A stretch of DNA of 64,000 nt. Source: Pocillopora verrucosa (taxonomy: Eukaryota; Cnidaria; Anthozoa; Scleractinia; Pocilloporidae). Every line of letters starts with the position of its first letter. The first letter of the stretch is position 1. The stretch covers positions 2,074,316 to 2,138,315 of the forward strand of contig NC_089321.1 of the NCBI RefSeq assembly GCF_036669915.1. Direction: 5' to 3'. The notes under the pieces were generated by a model. That model was not told the origin of the DNA, did not search any database, and saw only the letters and a list, made by a program, of their open reading frames with translations. Of this stretch, positions 23,967 to 37,400 are shown one piece after another. The position numbers were made by a program, and so were the translations under genes.

Positions 23967-26900
23967 CTACATATTTTTCCCACGGAGCTGGCAAGTGCAA
24001 TTAATGACGGCTTTTTTCAGCAGGTCAACGTAGAGCGCTTTGCGGCGAACAGGCTTGGGAGGTACTTCTAATTCTAGTTGCTGACAAATGTTTTGAAGCA
24101 TTCCAAGTTTAATTCTCTCCAGAGATCCTCCCTTGGCCATGGCACAGAGATCGTACTGATCGTAAGTGATGGGGTGCTGTAGCGTGATGGATAGGATTGT
24201 TTCTCTTGTCATGGTAAAGTTTTCCTCTTCTACTACAGCTTGGATTTCAGCATCGTCGGATGTTTGCCGTCGGACCTTTGCTGCAAGACGTGAGAAATAT
24301 GAAGTGCACTGCTGCGGGGTAAGAAACTCGGATACTTTGAACAAACGAACACCATCAGGTCCTTGTGCACGTCTCATTTCACGTGATACGATATCACCGT
24401 CCAGTTTTCTGCCGCTGGTTTGACCAATTGTAAACTTTGCATTTAGATAATCCCTCTGGTTTTGGTTAAAGCGATATGCTTTTTTGCTCGGCTTTAGCGC
24501 CCATCCTTCTTTTACCTCTACTTCGCCGGATGTAGCCTCTCTTGTATCCCTAAAAGACGCAAACGAAATAACTTGACTGGTTGTGCCCTCCTCCAACCTG
24601 GACTTGTAGTCTAGTTTGGCAAGGTCTAACAAAGACCGTTTCTCTAAAGACTTGGTGCATTTCTCTAAAGATAGGTGTTTTTCGAGAGAAGACAGCCTTT
24701 GGAAGACCTTAACACACCCATCCTGAGGGCAGGTAAACACGGATGACGATTCATTTGTATTATCAGTGGGATCATGAACCTGCTCCACTTCCGTCTCTTG
24801 CTTCTTCCTTGACTGAGTTGGTTTTGGGCTAAGGGGTCTAAAGTCTCCAGAAGAAAACTCAGATGAAAGCCAACCAATGCCATGCTCAGAAGTAGATAAC
24901 ACATAAAGAAACAAGATTTACATAAAAAGCACTGTTCACCTACTTCAATACTTCACTCTGCACAGCCTGTGAAGAGTGCCCCTTTGGTCCACTTTGCTGC
25001 GCGAACAGATAAAACGTTTGCTTTTTACATCTTATGACCGGACATGTTCTTCAGAACCGCCATATTCTGCAATGTTCGTTTTAAAAATTTTGTAGAACAA
25101 ATCAAGGACTATAAATTTATAAAGGGTCTAAGGGGCTTAAGTCTTTTACAAAGCAAAACCCCACGGGGTGGCAGACACCCACTCCTCCTGCGTACCAGGA
25201 TGGGAAATGGATGCCTTTCATGCGTCTGAAGGCTATAACAAACGATAAACGTACACCTTTTTACTCAAACTATAAAAAAATATATATTTGCGCGATGAAA
25301 TAATTCTAAAAAAGGAAAAATTGTGAATTTTCATTAGACTAACCTTCTGATGTTGTTTCCAATGGGATCTCTTTTCCCTTTCCCATACTATAAGCGCGCC
25401 AAGCTACGAGAATTTCGTCTTTAAACTCGAAATTGTTTAATTTGTTGATACCAATAATCTTTCTGTTGTCATCTACTACTGCTTCCTCTTCAACACTTTG
25501 CATGACAGCAACTCGAACTCCTTCTATCCCCCCATGCGAAAGAAGAGCACTCTTCAGTTGTTCGGCATTGGTCACGTCATTTCCTTCGTTTATGAAAGTC
25601 CTGACGTGATTCTTGCAGGTTGCAGCGAGCCTGTCTGCGGCACCTTTTCCACCCTGTGGGTCAGAAAAGTCAATGCGCTTGATTTCGATGCCGGTGGAGG
25701 AGGATATCACTGGGCATGAGAGTACGGTGGACGACGAATGATAACATCCTGCGTTATCTTGGCGAAAGAACGCCTTGTTAATCTCACTGTGCTCCAGCTT
25801 GATGGTATTCAGGACATCCTGCATGATTTTAACCACTGCGGCACTGCCTTGATTGCACGACTGGACTATGTGCAAAAAGCCCTGCCACTGGAATACACCG
25901 CTCACACGACGGTAGACGACAGAAACGTGCCAGGAGATACCTCGCTTACCAAACCAGTCGGTTTGGGACTCTCTGTATTTCTGTGGCAGGAACTTCATGG
26001 CCCAGTAGTTAATTATCAAGACAGTGTTGTCGTCAAGTTTCTCCAGTGCATCTATTCTCGCTTGGTCTTGGTTAGCTGATCTAAGGATGTGGCATTTCCA
26101 GGACATTATGGCCAGCTGGGCTGTCTGGAATATAAATAGCACTTCGTCTTTCGCGTCCTGAGTCGGAAAGGTCGTCTCGCCAAGGACCCGTTCAATCTTT
26201 GCCAGAGTTTCCTGAAGACTTTGACAACGGTCACAAAGATCAGTGTGTTGGTGACTGCATTGCTGCTGGTAATCTGCATCACTACTGTCGCTAAGAGCAA
26301 ACAACACACAATGGTCTGCTACGTTAGAGGGGCTTGTGACATGAACCTGTTGATAAAACAAAACTGAGATTACTGTTTGTCTGTGCTTATACTTCAATAT
26401 AATAGTTAATCAAATGATTTTTTAATCTAACATATATTATTAACGAAAGGGGGCGAATAACTTTTAACCTTAACCATAGAAAAAAAAACTATCCTCGTGC
26501 GCGCATTGTTAATCTCGAGAATTTATGTAAGCTAGTTACACGTGCACCATTTAGTGAAGAAAAAGAGTACAAAATATATATTTGTTTTACGGAATGATTT
26601 TGTTGACGAGGTAAAATAAGTACTTACTTTTAGTTTTATTCAAGCTGTCTTTCTGGAGTCAGAATTCACATTACCTTATAGTCCCCCTTCAAATACTGCT
26701 TGCTTGTCATAAGAGCTTGCACAACTGTAGTCTCCCACTCCTTGCCGGAACCTAATCCCCCTATTTGGCGTACGAGGGCCACGAGATCATCAAATGCGCG
26801 AGCACCTTCAGCTGCAAAATAATCTAAGCCCTGCAGTGATTTTCTTACAGAGGCACTGCACTCAAAGAGTACCCGTCTCATAGAAGTTTTGCTGAATGGT

Positions 26901-29577
26901 TGGAAGTTGATCTCCAAATAGTACTGAGTGTACCGTTGTATCACTCGCTCGGGTATCATCATACAGATTACGTTAGGTACTTGAATAACCTCACCAGACG
27001 AAAGCTTGAGATGTTTTTGCCCAAATGGAAGGTCCTGAACAAGATGCGGGCTCGTGATGAAACCAAGAAAGTGGTCAAGCTGCCTCAAGTCTACTCGTAT
27101 TCGTGTGGTAGGCTGTTGTGGAACTTGAGCGCCTCGGCCAAACTGTGATCGATGAAGATTAGCCATGGAGTATCGGTATCTTGTCAACCCCGGGATATAA
27201 CGGGAAGTGTCGTTGAAAGTTCCAACCCCTGCCATAATCGAAAGCACTTGTCTACGGGTATCCCAGCTGGTTGCATTCTGGTACACTTCTGCTAGGGCCT
27301 CTAAATACAAATGCTCTGAATGTGACAACTCACTTACACCTAGGGCCTTGTTCATAGCCGTAGAAGAGGCTAAACGTTGCCAGAGTTCACCAGCATTATC
27401 AGGGGTGACGCTCTTTAGCACAGTTGCTACTATTTCTGTGGCTCTCCTTGTTTGACGTTGTCTTGTTCGCTCAGAGGAATCACTTCAAGAAAGCCATGGC
27501 TTTCCAAGCGGTTCAAGTTTGCATGCTGCCAGGAACTCACTCAGCTTTTCGCGCGGCTCATGTAAGATCACAGGTGTGGGCTCGTCACTCTGAGTGGAAG
27601 CTGTGCTTATTGTGTCTGGTGACAGAAAGGTGTCAACAGCGATTGTTAGACGTCCAAGGCTTTCTGCGAACTCTTCAACAGATTGACCGGTATCACTTTG
27701 TCCTGGAGATGAGTTTGAGCTGTTCTGTAACATACAAAAAAGACGTTTAGACATCAATGTTACTTCAATATTTTTGTTTATTTTGTCTCTAGGCATTAGT
27801 TTTTTATTATAGTTCGAAACTTAAGTTATACATCATTTTAAAAAAAGAAAATATGAATTTACATGCATACCGCTATCATTATAAATACTCCCGCTCCAGC
27901 CAGACCGAAAGGAATTTAAAGAAACGAACAGTGACCTATTCGTCTTAAAATCATTTTCAGAGTCATTTTCAAAGTTTACAGTTATTCACAGTTACCCAGC
28001 CCTTTCGGAATTTTGGCATTTGTTATGTTGGAATAACAGTCTGTATCCAAGGTTACCGTTTACTTACTTACATTTGCCTCTGAAGTCTCTAGTTCTACGC
28101 ATGGAGTAACTTCAATCATTGGTGCGGGTGTCACTTTCTGTTTTGGTTTGTCTCCGCGAAATGTTGCTTGTACATTCTGCAAAGAGCTGTAGCAAAAATA
28201 AATGTTAACCTTGTTAAAAGGCCATCGCCGATTTCTTTACTATTCTTCAAAGCCATTTTCTTCTTTGGGGGGAGGGGAACAGGAGAATAAAGGGTATTGT
28301 AACGCTTGTGCATATGTTGCTTTACGCCCTCGCTCGTTTAAAATTAAAGCGTATACTTAAGCTACAAATGTGTTACGATAAACTTACGCGATCCAACTTG
28401 AATACGTATTCCTTCAGTGTTTAAAATAAATGCAGATAGAACGCTGTCCAAATGCCGATCGCCTTTGACCGAGGCTGTTTTGTGAGCAGCTATTTCTAGT
28501 GGAATGCTACGCTTCACTTTTGAGGATCTCCAGCGCATACCAAATTCCGCTCTGTGGCGAGGGCATATTGTCAATGACAAGTGGGACTCTTCCACTGCAA
28601 ATACCCCTAAACAAAGGTAAAGGGAAAATTACCCATTGCATACATCACGAGCGAGTTGAGAGGCTCGTGTGCTAGGAGATCTCGAGGTCCCCTTTTTCAT
28701 AAAAAAGTCTTTAAAGTCTGTGTAGCAGTGACAGGTGTGTGTGCGTGGGTGGCGGAGCGGGGGGGGAGGGGAGTGGTGAATAAAGATCTTTTTTGCTATC
28801 GTAAGCGTTAATATTTGGTTTGCAAAATATTAACGCCGCGGATAAAAGCCTGCGATTTTTAAAGAGATGAACTCGTTTGCTTATTGTTCTTGCAAGAAGG
28901 ATACAAAAGAGCGGTAGGCAAGTACTGGGGACAATAATTTTGTCAAATGGAAGGGGACATTTCGGTTCGACCGACCGAAATAACCTGACCGGTCAAATTG
29001 GACCAGCTTCAAAGGCGTTCCCAAATATTCTGGTAGGACCGAACCGAAATGGTCCATTCCATTTGATTTCTAACCGAAACTTGCGGAATTTTGGGCTGAA
29101 TGGAAAGCACCCGAAGATTTTCTTAGAATAACATGACCATCGTGAGGTCTGTGATAAAGAGATGATTGAAATGTACACCACTATTAGCCACTACGTAAGA
29201 CGGTAAGACAGTACATAAGATTTACCTGCTCTTGCTAACAGCAGTTTCCATTCAGTGTCAAGTGCTGTATCTGCTTTTAATCCATACAGCTTGCAGTGCC
29301 TCGAAATGTCCCTTGTACAATTTCTTAAAGCGAGAACTTCAACTTGGCCTGGATAATCGCTGCTTAAACCACAGGGTGTGGCGTCGTGTAATAAACCAGA
29401 AAAACTACATGAGTGAAACGTTGCCGAAGCTATGACAAAAAACAAAGCTCTCCCAACAAACGAGACAAACTCCACTAACGCTGTTTCGGTATTCGTAATA
29501 CTAGACGGGAATAATTCAATTAAAAATAATATCGTAGAGGCACGTGCAATAGTAAGTGGCGAAACAGTTCGTGACAA
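23967..29577 (-). pseudogene. Transposase-like gene of the TTAA element, multi-exon, with an in-frame stop
   Basis: Probable exons: a 5' exon ending at 29226 (start uncertain, open up to 29577), 28388-28594, 28072-28186, 26675-27724, 25344-26346, and 23967-24844 (acceptor chosen by phase). The 28388 exon has a CPRHRAEFG motif. The 25344 exon has the block MKFLPQKYRESQTDWFGKRG, then QDNAGCYH and DPQGGKGAADR, spaced like the acidic blocks of an RNase H-fold (DDE) transposase. The last exon has a C2H2-like CPQDGC...H region near its start and a SAP-like helix-extension-helix at its C terminus. Exon 26675-27724 contains an in-frame TGA at 27485-27487, and the join from 28388 to 28186 does not keep frame. 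The copy therefore looks inactive. Similar unannotated multi-exon proteins are, to my recollection, common in coral genomes, but I cannot name the family firmly; Kolobok-like is my best guess from the TTAA sites. Confidence 0.65.
28942..29067. repeat. Inverted-repeat element within an intron of the transposase-like gene
   Basis: TCAAATGGAAGGGGACATTT at the left pairs with a sequence ending CCATTCCATTTGAT at the right. Both arms contain the ATTTCGGTTCG motif. The left arm also contains its own palindrome around CGACCGACCG. This is a small non-coding element of unknown family. Confidence 0.65.
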
Positions 29578-30114
29578 TATATAAATTTTATTCCAGGAGC
29601 ATTTGACCTGGAAATGTTTTATTAATATTGTTCCTAGAGTCGAATATTTCTACACTGATGATCTATAAACAGACGTACGGTTGTTCATTTTTTCATTGGG
29701 ACAGCTGTAATTGCTTCTTTGTCTGTTTACATTGTGTACGAAGTATAGCACGTACCGTCATATGCGACAAGCTAGCGTGACCAATCTCTGCACGTTTGCT
29801 AAATTACACGTCACATGATCTTGTTATCCCGTCTAGTATCTGATTTGTTCGCTCAATAAGAATAATACTCACCTTGTTAACTGTGTGGTTTGAGCAGTGG
29901 TTAATTTTCATCATTGTATGTTATTTTCGGACCAAAACATAATCGGGTTTCATTATTATTAAAGCGTCTGATAATGCGTAATAAGCGCTGCGTGGGAAGT
30001 GTTTAGATAGCTCAAGAGCTGAAGTTGCTGGACACATTTTGGTCAAAATCAGGTATGGATGAGTTGCCACTTCACAGGACAAACAGATTGAGAGATGGAT
30101 TTAACTTCTATCGC

Positions 30115-30757
30115 AACAAGCAATGGTAAGTTGTTCGTTCAACAAAACTTTGCGTTAAAAATATGAATTCATTCAGCGGGCCGTCTAATTTGCATAAATT
30201 TTATTTACTCAGATACTCAAATTGCTTATTGTAGTGTGAGGACTATATTGGATTTCCAGAGCTAAAACTTTCCAGTAATTTAGTTCAATAGCCAAGGTTT
30301 TATTCTATATGGTTTTACTAGGAAGCGGCATATACCAGTGGCCTTTTACAACAGTTAAAGTTCGCCTTCATTTATTAACATTTCCAGGGATACAAATTTG
30401 ACCTTTTTAAACTTGTCGATTGTAAATGTTAAAAACTTCTTTCTTCAAATTTCTTTCAGGAAATTAAAGAGTAAGTATGAAATAATACTCGGCTGAAGTT
30501 TCGATGTTAGGATTGTTTCTTATGCGTTCACCGTTTTCTCGAAGTTGCGGTCGGATTTTGTTCTTTTGAGTACGAAAAACCAGCAAAAAATCGATTTTTC
30601 AAACTTTTTGTAATTTCTCCCGTACAATGAATCGCTTGAACCCCAAATTATTTTTTCTTCAATAAGGTTACTTAAAGGGATGTTTTGGCGAGAGGAAAAA
30701 AAAATTCGTTTTTTTCACGAGTGTCATGCGATTTTCGATTTTCTCGGAAAATGGCTC
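30115..30757. repeat. Right terminal inverted repeat of the TTAA element
   Basis: The reverse complement matches the left arm, with scattered substitutions. The shared stretch GAATTCATTCAGCGGGCCGT (30165-30184, left partner 19541-19560) and a region rich in A and T near the tip are the best preserved parts. This arm is uninterrupted. Confidence 0.87.
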
Positions 30758-30761
30758 TTAA

Positions 30762-32650
30762 ATTGTATTTGCGCCGGATACATCATTCGCATTGCCAACC
30801 GTTAGATTTGGATGACACTCGAAGATTTGGAAACCTCTGCGTGAAGATGTAATTACATGAGTGGCAAGCCAAGTAATTTCTAAATATTCAAATGACGCAG
30901 AGCAAATAACGCAGAAATGTCTTTGAGCCAATACTTTCACTTTAACCAAATGTGGCTATGTTCCTGGAATCACAGGATGTCAACGACTATCTGCAGCATC
31001 AGTACAAGGTAAAACAAATGTAAATGAAACAAATAACTGCTTCCAAATGCTCTCTTGACGAAAAAATACAGTACTATGTCTAGTTTACGGCATAAATCAT
31101 TTGCTTTTCTCTGGCCTTTGTTATTTACTCACAGTGAAGTACTGCGCTATAATCAGTTCTTGTTTGTTAGTCTCAACAGGCTTGTCTGGTTACCGAAAGA
31201 TTTCATTCATATGAGAACAATTTTAATCGCTATATTGCTTACTCATGTTAATGCACATCAAAGCTACTGCGTCTAAATAGAGTTAATTCAGTAGGAAACG
31301 TCACGAGCAGCTTACGAGCGTTCTGTGAGTGTTAGATGAAATATGATAGTAATTTGTGAATCAGTCCTTTGTAGCTTTACGTTTCCTGTTATTTGATTTA
31401 GAAGCTGAAATCTCCGCAGCGATTTTACGATGTTGCCGTGTCATTTTACAGTCACCACTAGAAACATCGCCAAAAACCTGTTTTTCAAAGGGCTTCAAAG
31501 AGGTAAATAAGTTGTCGTCGAGGTAAACAGTCTTGAAATCGATAAATTGCTATCTTATTCGTTTTGTTGTATGGCGAAGGAAGTGATGCACCCACTTCCC
31601 TGAGTTTCTTTTCAGCACGGCACTCGATCTGTCTTAGTGTAACACCCCCTCTTTCCTACATGTTGACTTTGCTTTAATAGTTTTGCCTTTGCATTCACAA
31701 AACGAAAACTAAAATCCATCAGTAGATTGACTTATCGATGTCCTTCGAGAGACGGAATAAATGGTTGGTTTTGACCTTGATATTAATGGCTGAAACTTGT
31801 GGCGTTTTTCAAAATAAAGAAATTTCGTTTGGGCTAACAAGCGTTGAAAATCCTCAAGAATACTAAATATACGATCTTGACATGAAAATTAAGCAATTTC
31901 CATGAACTGAAAAGAAGGTGTAGTGACTGTATTTTAGAATGGCCGGAAAGAGTGGAAAACGTATAGTGAAAGTAGGCACCCCAAACGTTTTTAAAGTGTT
32001 GGGAATACATATTTCAGGATTAAGCATTTTAGAGATCTCCTGAACAGAACAAAAATTAGGTGAGGTCACTCACCAGAGCATTAAATCTCTCATTGCAGAA
32101 AGCTATCGAGCAATGTAACACAAAGTCTTAAATTCAAGAACCACACCAGGGCCAAACCACCCCTCAATTCGGTGTTACACGGTGTAGCTTGGGTAAAATT
32201 TAAGATTCCTTTTAATTTTTTTAAAGAAAATCTTCCTTCGCGGTTAATAAGCAGATTCCTGCACCGAAACATGGAAGGATATAGGTTCGAAACAAGTAAT
32301 TAAGGCAGGTCTTAAGTTTTTTTTCCAACTTAAAGGAGCAGTCAACAATCTAGGAGCAAAATACACCTCCACATGATGTGTCTTGAAGCCTTGATCGAAA
32401 ATACAGGAGCATCCGCTGACTAAAAGAATCATGGTGCTGCGACTTTCTGAAGGCTTCGATCCACACCAAATCTAGCAACCCCGTGGAGGAGCATTTCTAC
32501 CATCGACGTTCCACTTGAAGTATTTGAGGTGACGTTGTGTCAAATTGGATATCCAAGGCAGTGACTTTGTCATTTTGAGCCAAAAATTTCTTACAAAAAC
32601 TAAGCCAAAGTTATACAGTATACCATGATGAGCTTTTTGAAAGTGGTCAG
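30762..32650. other. No gene seen
   Basis: AT-rich sequence with short open frames only and no convincing splice-linked coding stretch. It lies between the TTAA element and a tandem repeat. Confidence 0.5.
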
Positions 32651-32654
32651 CTAT

Positions 32655-33142
32655 GACAAAACTGATACTTTTGTGGAATAGTTTAGTTGTTGTGCTCAAT
32701 AAATGATGCTGTTCCAGTCTGTTATAATAGGACTTGTTGAATTTGCTGCCTGGTTTCAACTACAGATGCCAATACCAGGGTCATTATTTAGGTTCAACCC
32801 CACTGTATCTTACACAAGGCCAACCCTAACAATATCACAGCAAACTGGTCAAATGGACCAGTTCCCTTAATTTTCAAACAAAACAATTGCAATTTTATAG
32901 GATTCAGAACCAAAAGAACAGATGCTTTTGTGGAATAGTGTAGTTGTTGTTGTCAATAAATGTTTCTGTTCAATCTGTCATGATCACAATTTTTTTAATT
33001 TGCTGCTCGGTTTCAATGACAGATGTTAAGACCAGACCGATTCAGTATTTAAGTCTACGCCCACTGTATCTTACATGAGGCCGACCCTTGCAATACCCCA
33101 GCAAGCTGGTAAAATGCACCGGTTCCCTTGATTTTCAAACCA
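32655..33142. repeat. Two tandem copies of a unit of about 250 bp
   Basis: Copy 1 (about 32655-32879) and copy 2 (about 32905-33142) share CTTTTGTGGAATAGT, CCACTGTATCTTACA and GGTTCCCTTGATTTTCAAAC-type stretches in the same order. Identity is roughly three quarters, so the duplication is old. No coding frame spans it. Confidence 0.75.
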
Positions 33143-34002
33143 AAAAATGTAAAGAAGTTTACACCAACAACTTTACGATGGGATACAAAGATATACTATT
33201 AGCTGATAAGTGGTTACCATCAAGCAGGGGAAGTCCTCTTTTTGTAATGGCCTCCTCCACCAACTTCATTGACCCTAAGGTGCTTCTTGAAATTTTAAAC
33301 CTTTGTTGCTACAACAGGTAGTCTTCATTAATACTTTGGATCGAATTTAACAGATTTCGTAGGCTGCAAGAATCATTATAAGAGTGCCGTGGACATAGAT
33401 CAACACAGTGGAGCTGGTGGTCCACAGCTATACTCTATAGTGTCCCATGTTTCTCAAATTACCCGTACAGTCAGATATAAGAATACTTTTAATTAAATGT
33501 AAAGATTTTAATAACATTATTAATGTAGGCCCTTATTTACGCGGAGAATTCGAATCAATTTTTAGTCTTTCTTTCTCTCCATGTATAGATATACATTATT
33601 TTTTAAAATATATGGTTTACAAAAGTAATTTAGCATCAGCCGGGGTGATTGAGATATGTATATTTTTTTAATTTGACTAAATCATTTAGATCTGTATCTT
33701 GTACACTACACTACACTAGTTCACTACACTAGCTTACCAGTATCACAATCATCTTTACCAAATGGAGCTCCATTTGTTCCCATGGAAACCCAGAATAGTC
33801 TCTCGTCATTATTGAACCAATGAATCATGGGAATTTGTTTGTGTGAAGATCCATTTACTGATCTGCTAGCTTAAGGAGATATGGTTTAAATGGTCTGTAA
33901 AAACAAGCAACACATTCCATATTCAGTTGACTGCTCTGTGGCTAGTATTTGTAAATGTCTCACTTCTCCAATATCAATAGTTTTTGTGTGGCTTACACAA
34001 CA

Positions 34003-34431
34003 TGTAGTGTAGCCACACTATGGCGCGATCGGATTTATTTATTTGTACACGAGAGTCGAGCGCCTGTCACGTGGTCTAGTATCGAAGTATTGTATGGCGC
34101 ACTAATCTGAGTCAGCCATCTTGATTGTAAGCGTGGTCTCGAGTAATTTTTTTCAGGTGATCGTATCACGAGTTAGTTCCCCTCACAGAAGCCAATACAT
34201 TCAGACCCGGCTTGTGTTATAAGTGCACCTTGTGCAAGAGCTTCTACGTTCTTAAAAGACAATATTTAACTGCTTGAATCTTCGGTACGGGTTGTACCAC
34301 ACAGAAAGGAGTTATTGCACTCTCACAAGCCAACAACTATCGGCTTGATCTATCGGTGCGGGTTGCACCACTCAGTGAGTGTCTGAAAGTGTTTCTGTGT
34401 GGTCACATTTCACGTAAGTCATTTGCCGGAA
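34003..34431 (+). other. Possible solo LTR or untranslated first exon, with two small hairpins
   Basis: The segment starts TGTAGTGTAGCCACAC, contains a TGTGGTCACA near 34398-34407 and is followed by a strong donor, CAC|GTAAGT, at 34432. It is GC-richer than its surroundings. Two hairpins, at 34284-34298 and 34355-34369, have the same loop. TG...CA ends suggest an LTR of 405 bp, but I found no matching 5 bp flanks. The strong donor suggests a non-coding first exon. Neither reading is proven. Confidence 0.3.
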
Positions 34432-34439
34432 CATTTTTT

Positions 34440-37400
34440 ATCCTGAATTTCTGTCTATACCATATGCTCAGTAAGAAAATTACTTAAACAGTCTTTTTAG
34501 TACATGCAAAGATAAAATTTTGGTCAAACTGCAGAATACCCTGCCACCCATGGCATTACATGTCATTGAATACAAATAGAATAAACCATTTTTAGCCAGT
34601 AGTGAAAATAGGACTTTTTTGTTGCCCTTAGAAAATCACTGAAACACTGCTGTTGTCTGGAAATTCAACTTGACGACCTCTTTAAATGAAATTATACTTT
34701 CATGTTTACATAGCTAAACCAATAAAAGTCACAAACATCTAATGCCTAACCTGAAACTGTGGTTTGTTGTTAACATGGTGCTAAATGTCTATTGTGATTG
34801 TTTCCAAACTTTGGGGAGTAATCCATTGAAACTCAGTAACAAAGTGGTTTTGCTTTTATTAAAATATGAATAGGAGCCTAGTGCTTTAATGTTAAGTGAA
34901 ATGTGATTAGTGTTATGTTTTCCAAGTTATGGCCAGAATTATTCAGACTCATTTCACATTTCATAACTTCCTTCAACCTTGGCAGTCTTCTAGATTCTCT
35001 TCATAATGGTTCAGATAAGCATTGGTATCTATACTTGGTGGCAATACATGTGTAGTAGGCCTTTATTTGGTAGACTACAACTCCTTTTCAGTTACTTGTT
35101 TGGTTTGGTGAATTCATCACAATACTGATATACATGAAAAATTACACTTTTTTGATTGGCTGAAAATAGTTAGGTACCTTTTTCATTTATCATTAGTGAA
35201 AAAGTAATAACTCATGTACAAAATAATATAAACTATGCTCAGCAACAATAGATCACATTAGAAACCAATCAGATTTACACAAAGTAGGTTGTTCTGATTG
35301 ATACATGCAGTAGCTGACAAAAATAAACAAAAGCTTGGATACTTTTATGTATATTGATAAACACTAACAAATTGCATTCCTGAGTAAGAATTCAGCTGAA
35401 GGACAAATTTTGATGGCACACACTTCGTTTAGTCAATACTGTCAAATTTATCTGCCATCAGTTTGTGGATTTCCTGTGAATGTGTATCTTTCATGTGTAT
35501 GTTATGAAAAATCAATAACATGATTTCTCATATGATAAGCAACTGTAAATTTTTCAAATACTTTAAACTGCACACACGCTATGAGCTCAACATTTGTTAT
35601 TTGTGAAAAATTTACTTCTGCTTATTTAGAATACCTAAGTACACTTTAATTAACTTAGCTTAGACTTTGTTGAGTTTTATGAAGACAGTTCAATGGAACT
35701 GACATTTGTTACATTTATAGTTAAAAGTTAGAGCTACTTGATGTGGATTAGATAACCATCAGGTATCTTCGGAGACCCAGGGTTCTAATCACATCTGTAG
35801 ACCCCTTAAAAGCACAGTCTTAACAGATCAGTTCCAAACTGTCACAGTCATTCTGAATTTTGATTGGTAACAGACGTTCAATCTTGTTCTGGCAAATGAG
35901 AGTGAAGCAGGTCTCACAAGTCCTGTTGTATGCTCTAACACAAAGTGATACATGAAGTTCAGTTGCTTACCATGTTTGTCTTGGACCTTTATGTACGGTA
36001 GATTAGCACTTTGCATGATGATGTTAAGTCGACCATTTGCATGATGACGTCAAGTTCACCCATTCATTTCTCCACATAACTTGAATTTGGTAGATTCACT
36101 GGCATGAAATTACAATTTCAATAATAAGAAAACTTGGAAGCTTCTGGTAGTTTAAATCATATGATACCATCATGCACTTGCCTGTACATTGAACCTGCTG
36201 TGTTTAAGTTATGCCTCTGAGTACTGTTCCTGAAATCTATTATGGCGACACTCTATCTCTCTTGAACTTTCTGGTAAATAAAACCTCCAAGTCAGATTGT
36301 AAATCTTATTGGGTTAAAAATTATTAGCAACGTTAATGTAATGTTACTTCAGAGAACTTAACTCAACATATGATTCATTAAAATATTGCTTGTGTTCTGA
36401 TCTTGTAATGCACCTATCTTTTTTCCCTAGACTCTTCCATTTGCAACCTCATATCTACCTACCTGAACTAAATTTTTCTGTGTTCTTTATTGAAAATACA
36501 GTCCCACAAAACCTAAATACAATAATTATAGTAAACGTTTTGCTCTCAACCAACTGAAAGTTGAACTTTTATGCCCTAATGGACAAAAGAAACCTACACC
36601 CAGCATTGTGTTACTTTATATGTATGTATTGTCCAAAATTAGTCATACATTCACACCAAATCAAGCTCCCAATGGCTTCTAGTGTAGATTACATCATTTC
36701 CCAAATGTCCCTGCCCTTCTCCAAAGTTTTATCCTTATGTACTAGTACACAAAATGTCAAAAATATTCATATAAAATTCTTCCCTAGAGTTCATTTCACA
36801 TCATTTACTTTGGAAAAGACAATCAACCTACAAACTTCAGAAGTCAATTCAACTTCGCTAAGTAAACATAATAATGACTGAATCTATCAGACCACTATGG
36901 GAAATTATGCTGATGTTTTTTCAGTTCCTTAAATCTTCAGGTTACATGTGCAACTTTTGTTGTCAAAATGAGACCTCCATAACAAAGTTTGGCCAATAAC
37001 TCTCATCTTCAGAATGAACATTTCAGGACTTTTGTATGCTAGTTGTCTTGTGTTATTGATGAACAGGATCAATATTGAAAACTATCTAATGGTAATCGGA
37101 TATTAGCTCTTCCAATAGAAACCCAATGAGACACCAGACACTAAAAAGCAGCTCAATTTCGTAAGCCACACATGTACGCATTGCGGACCTATTTTTTGAA
37201 ATGCCAACACATTTTCATGCGGTAAAATTTTTGGAACTTCTTCCTTGCAAGAATTATACTTTCTGATTTTTGCTCTCAAGTCCCTGCTCAGAACTTATTG
37301 CCAAGCAGCCTAACCATAAATAGTAGTCTCTTAGAGTACCTTATTTGAAAGTGCGTTAGGAACTGAAAAATGCCACAGAAAATCTTTGTTGACAGAGTAC

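Larger units (their letters stand above)
19005..30757 (-). mobile_element. 11.75 kb DNA transposon flanked by TTAA, with 0.6 kb inverted repeats
   Basis: The sequence starting GAGCCATTTTC at 19005 matches in inverted orientation the sequence ending at 30757. The match runs inward for about 600 bases and stops at a TTAA on each side (19001-19004 and 30758-30761), with unrelated DNA beyond. TTAA target duplication is characteristic of the piggyBac and Kolobok superfamilies. The length and the multi-exon gene argue against ordinary piggyBac. The inside holds one long minus-strand gene and later insertions: a hAT element, a MITE and an inverted-repeat element. Superfamily assignment is an inference; the boundaries and the inverted repeats are seen directly. 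Confidence 0.85.

Noticed and set aside
34003..34407. Solo LTR of a retrotransposon
   Set aside because: TG...CA ends are present, but the flanking 5 bp (CAACA and TTTCA) do not match and no second LTR, primer-binding site or polyprotein is seen. Kept only as a low-confidence alternative.
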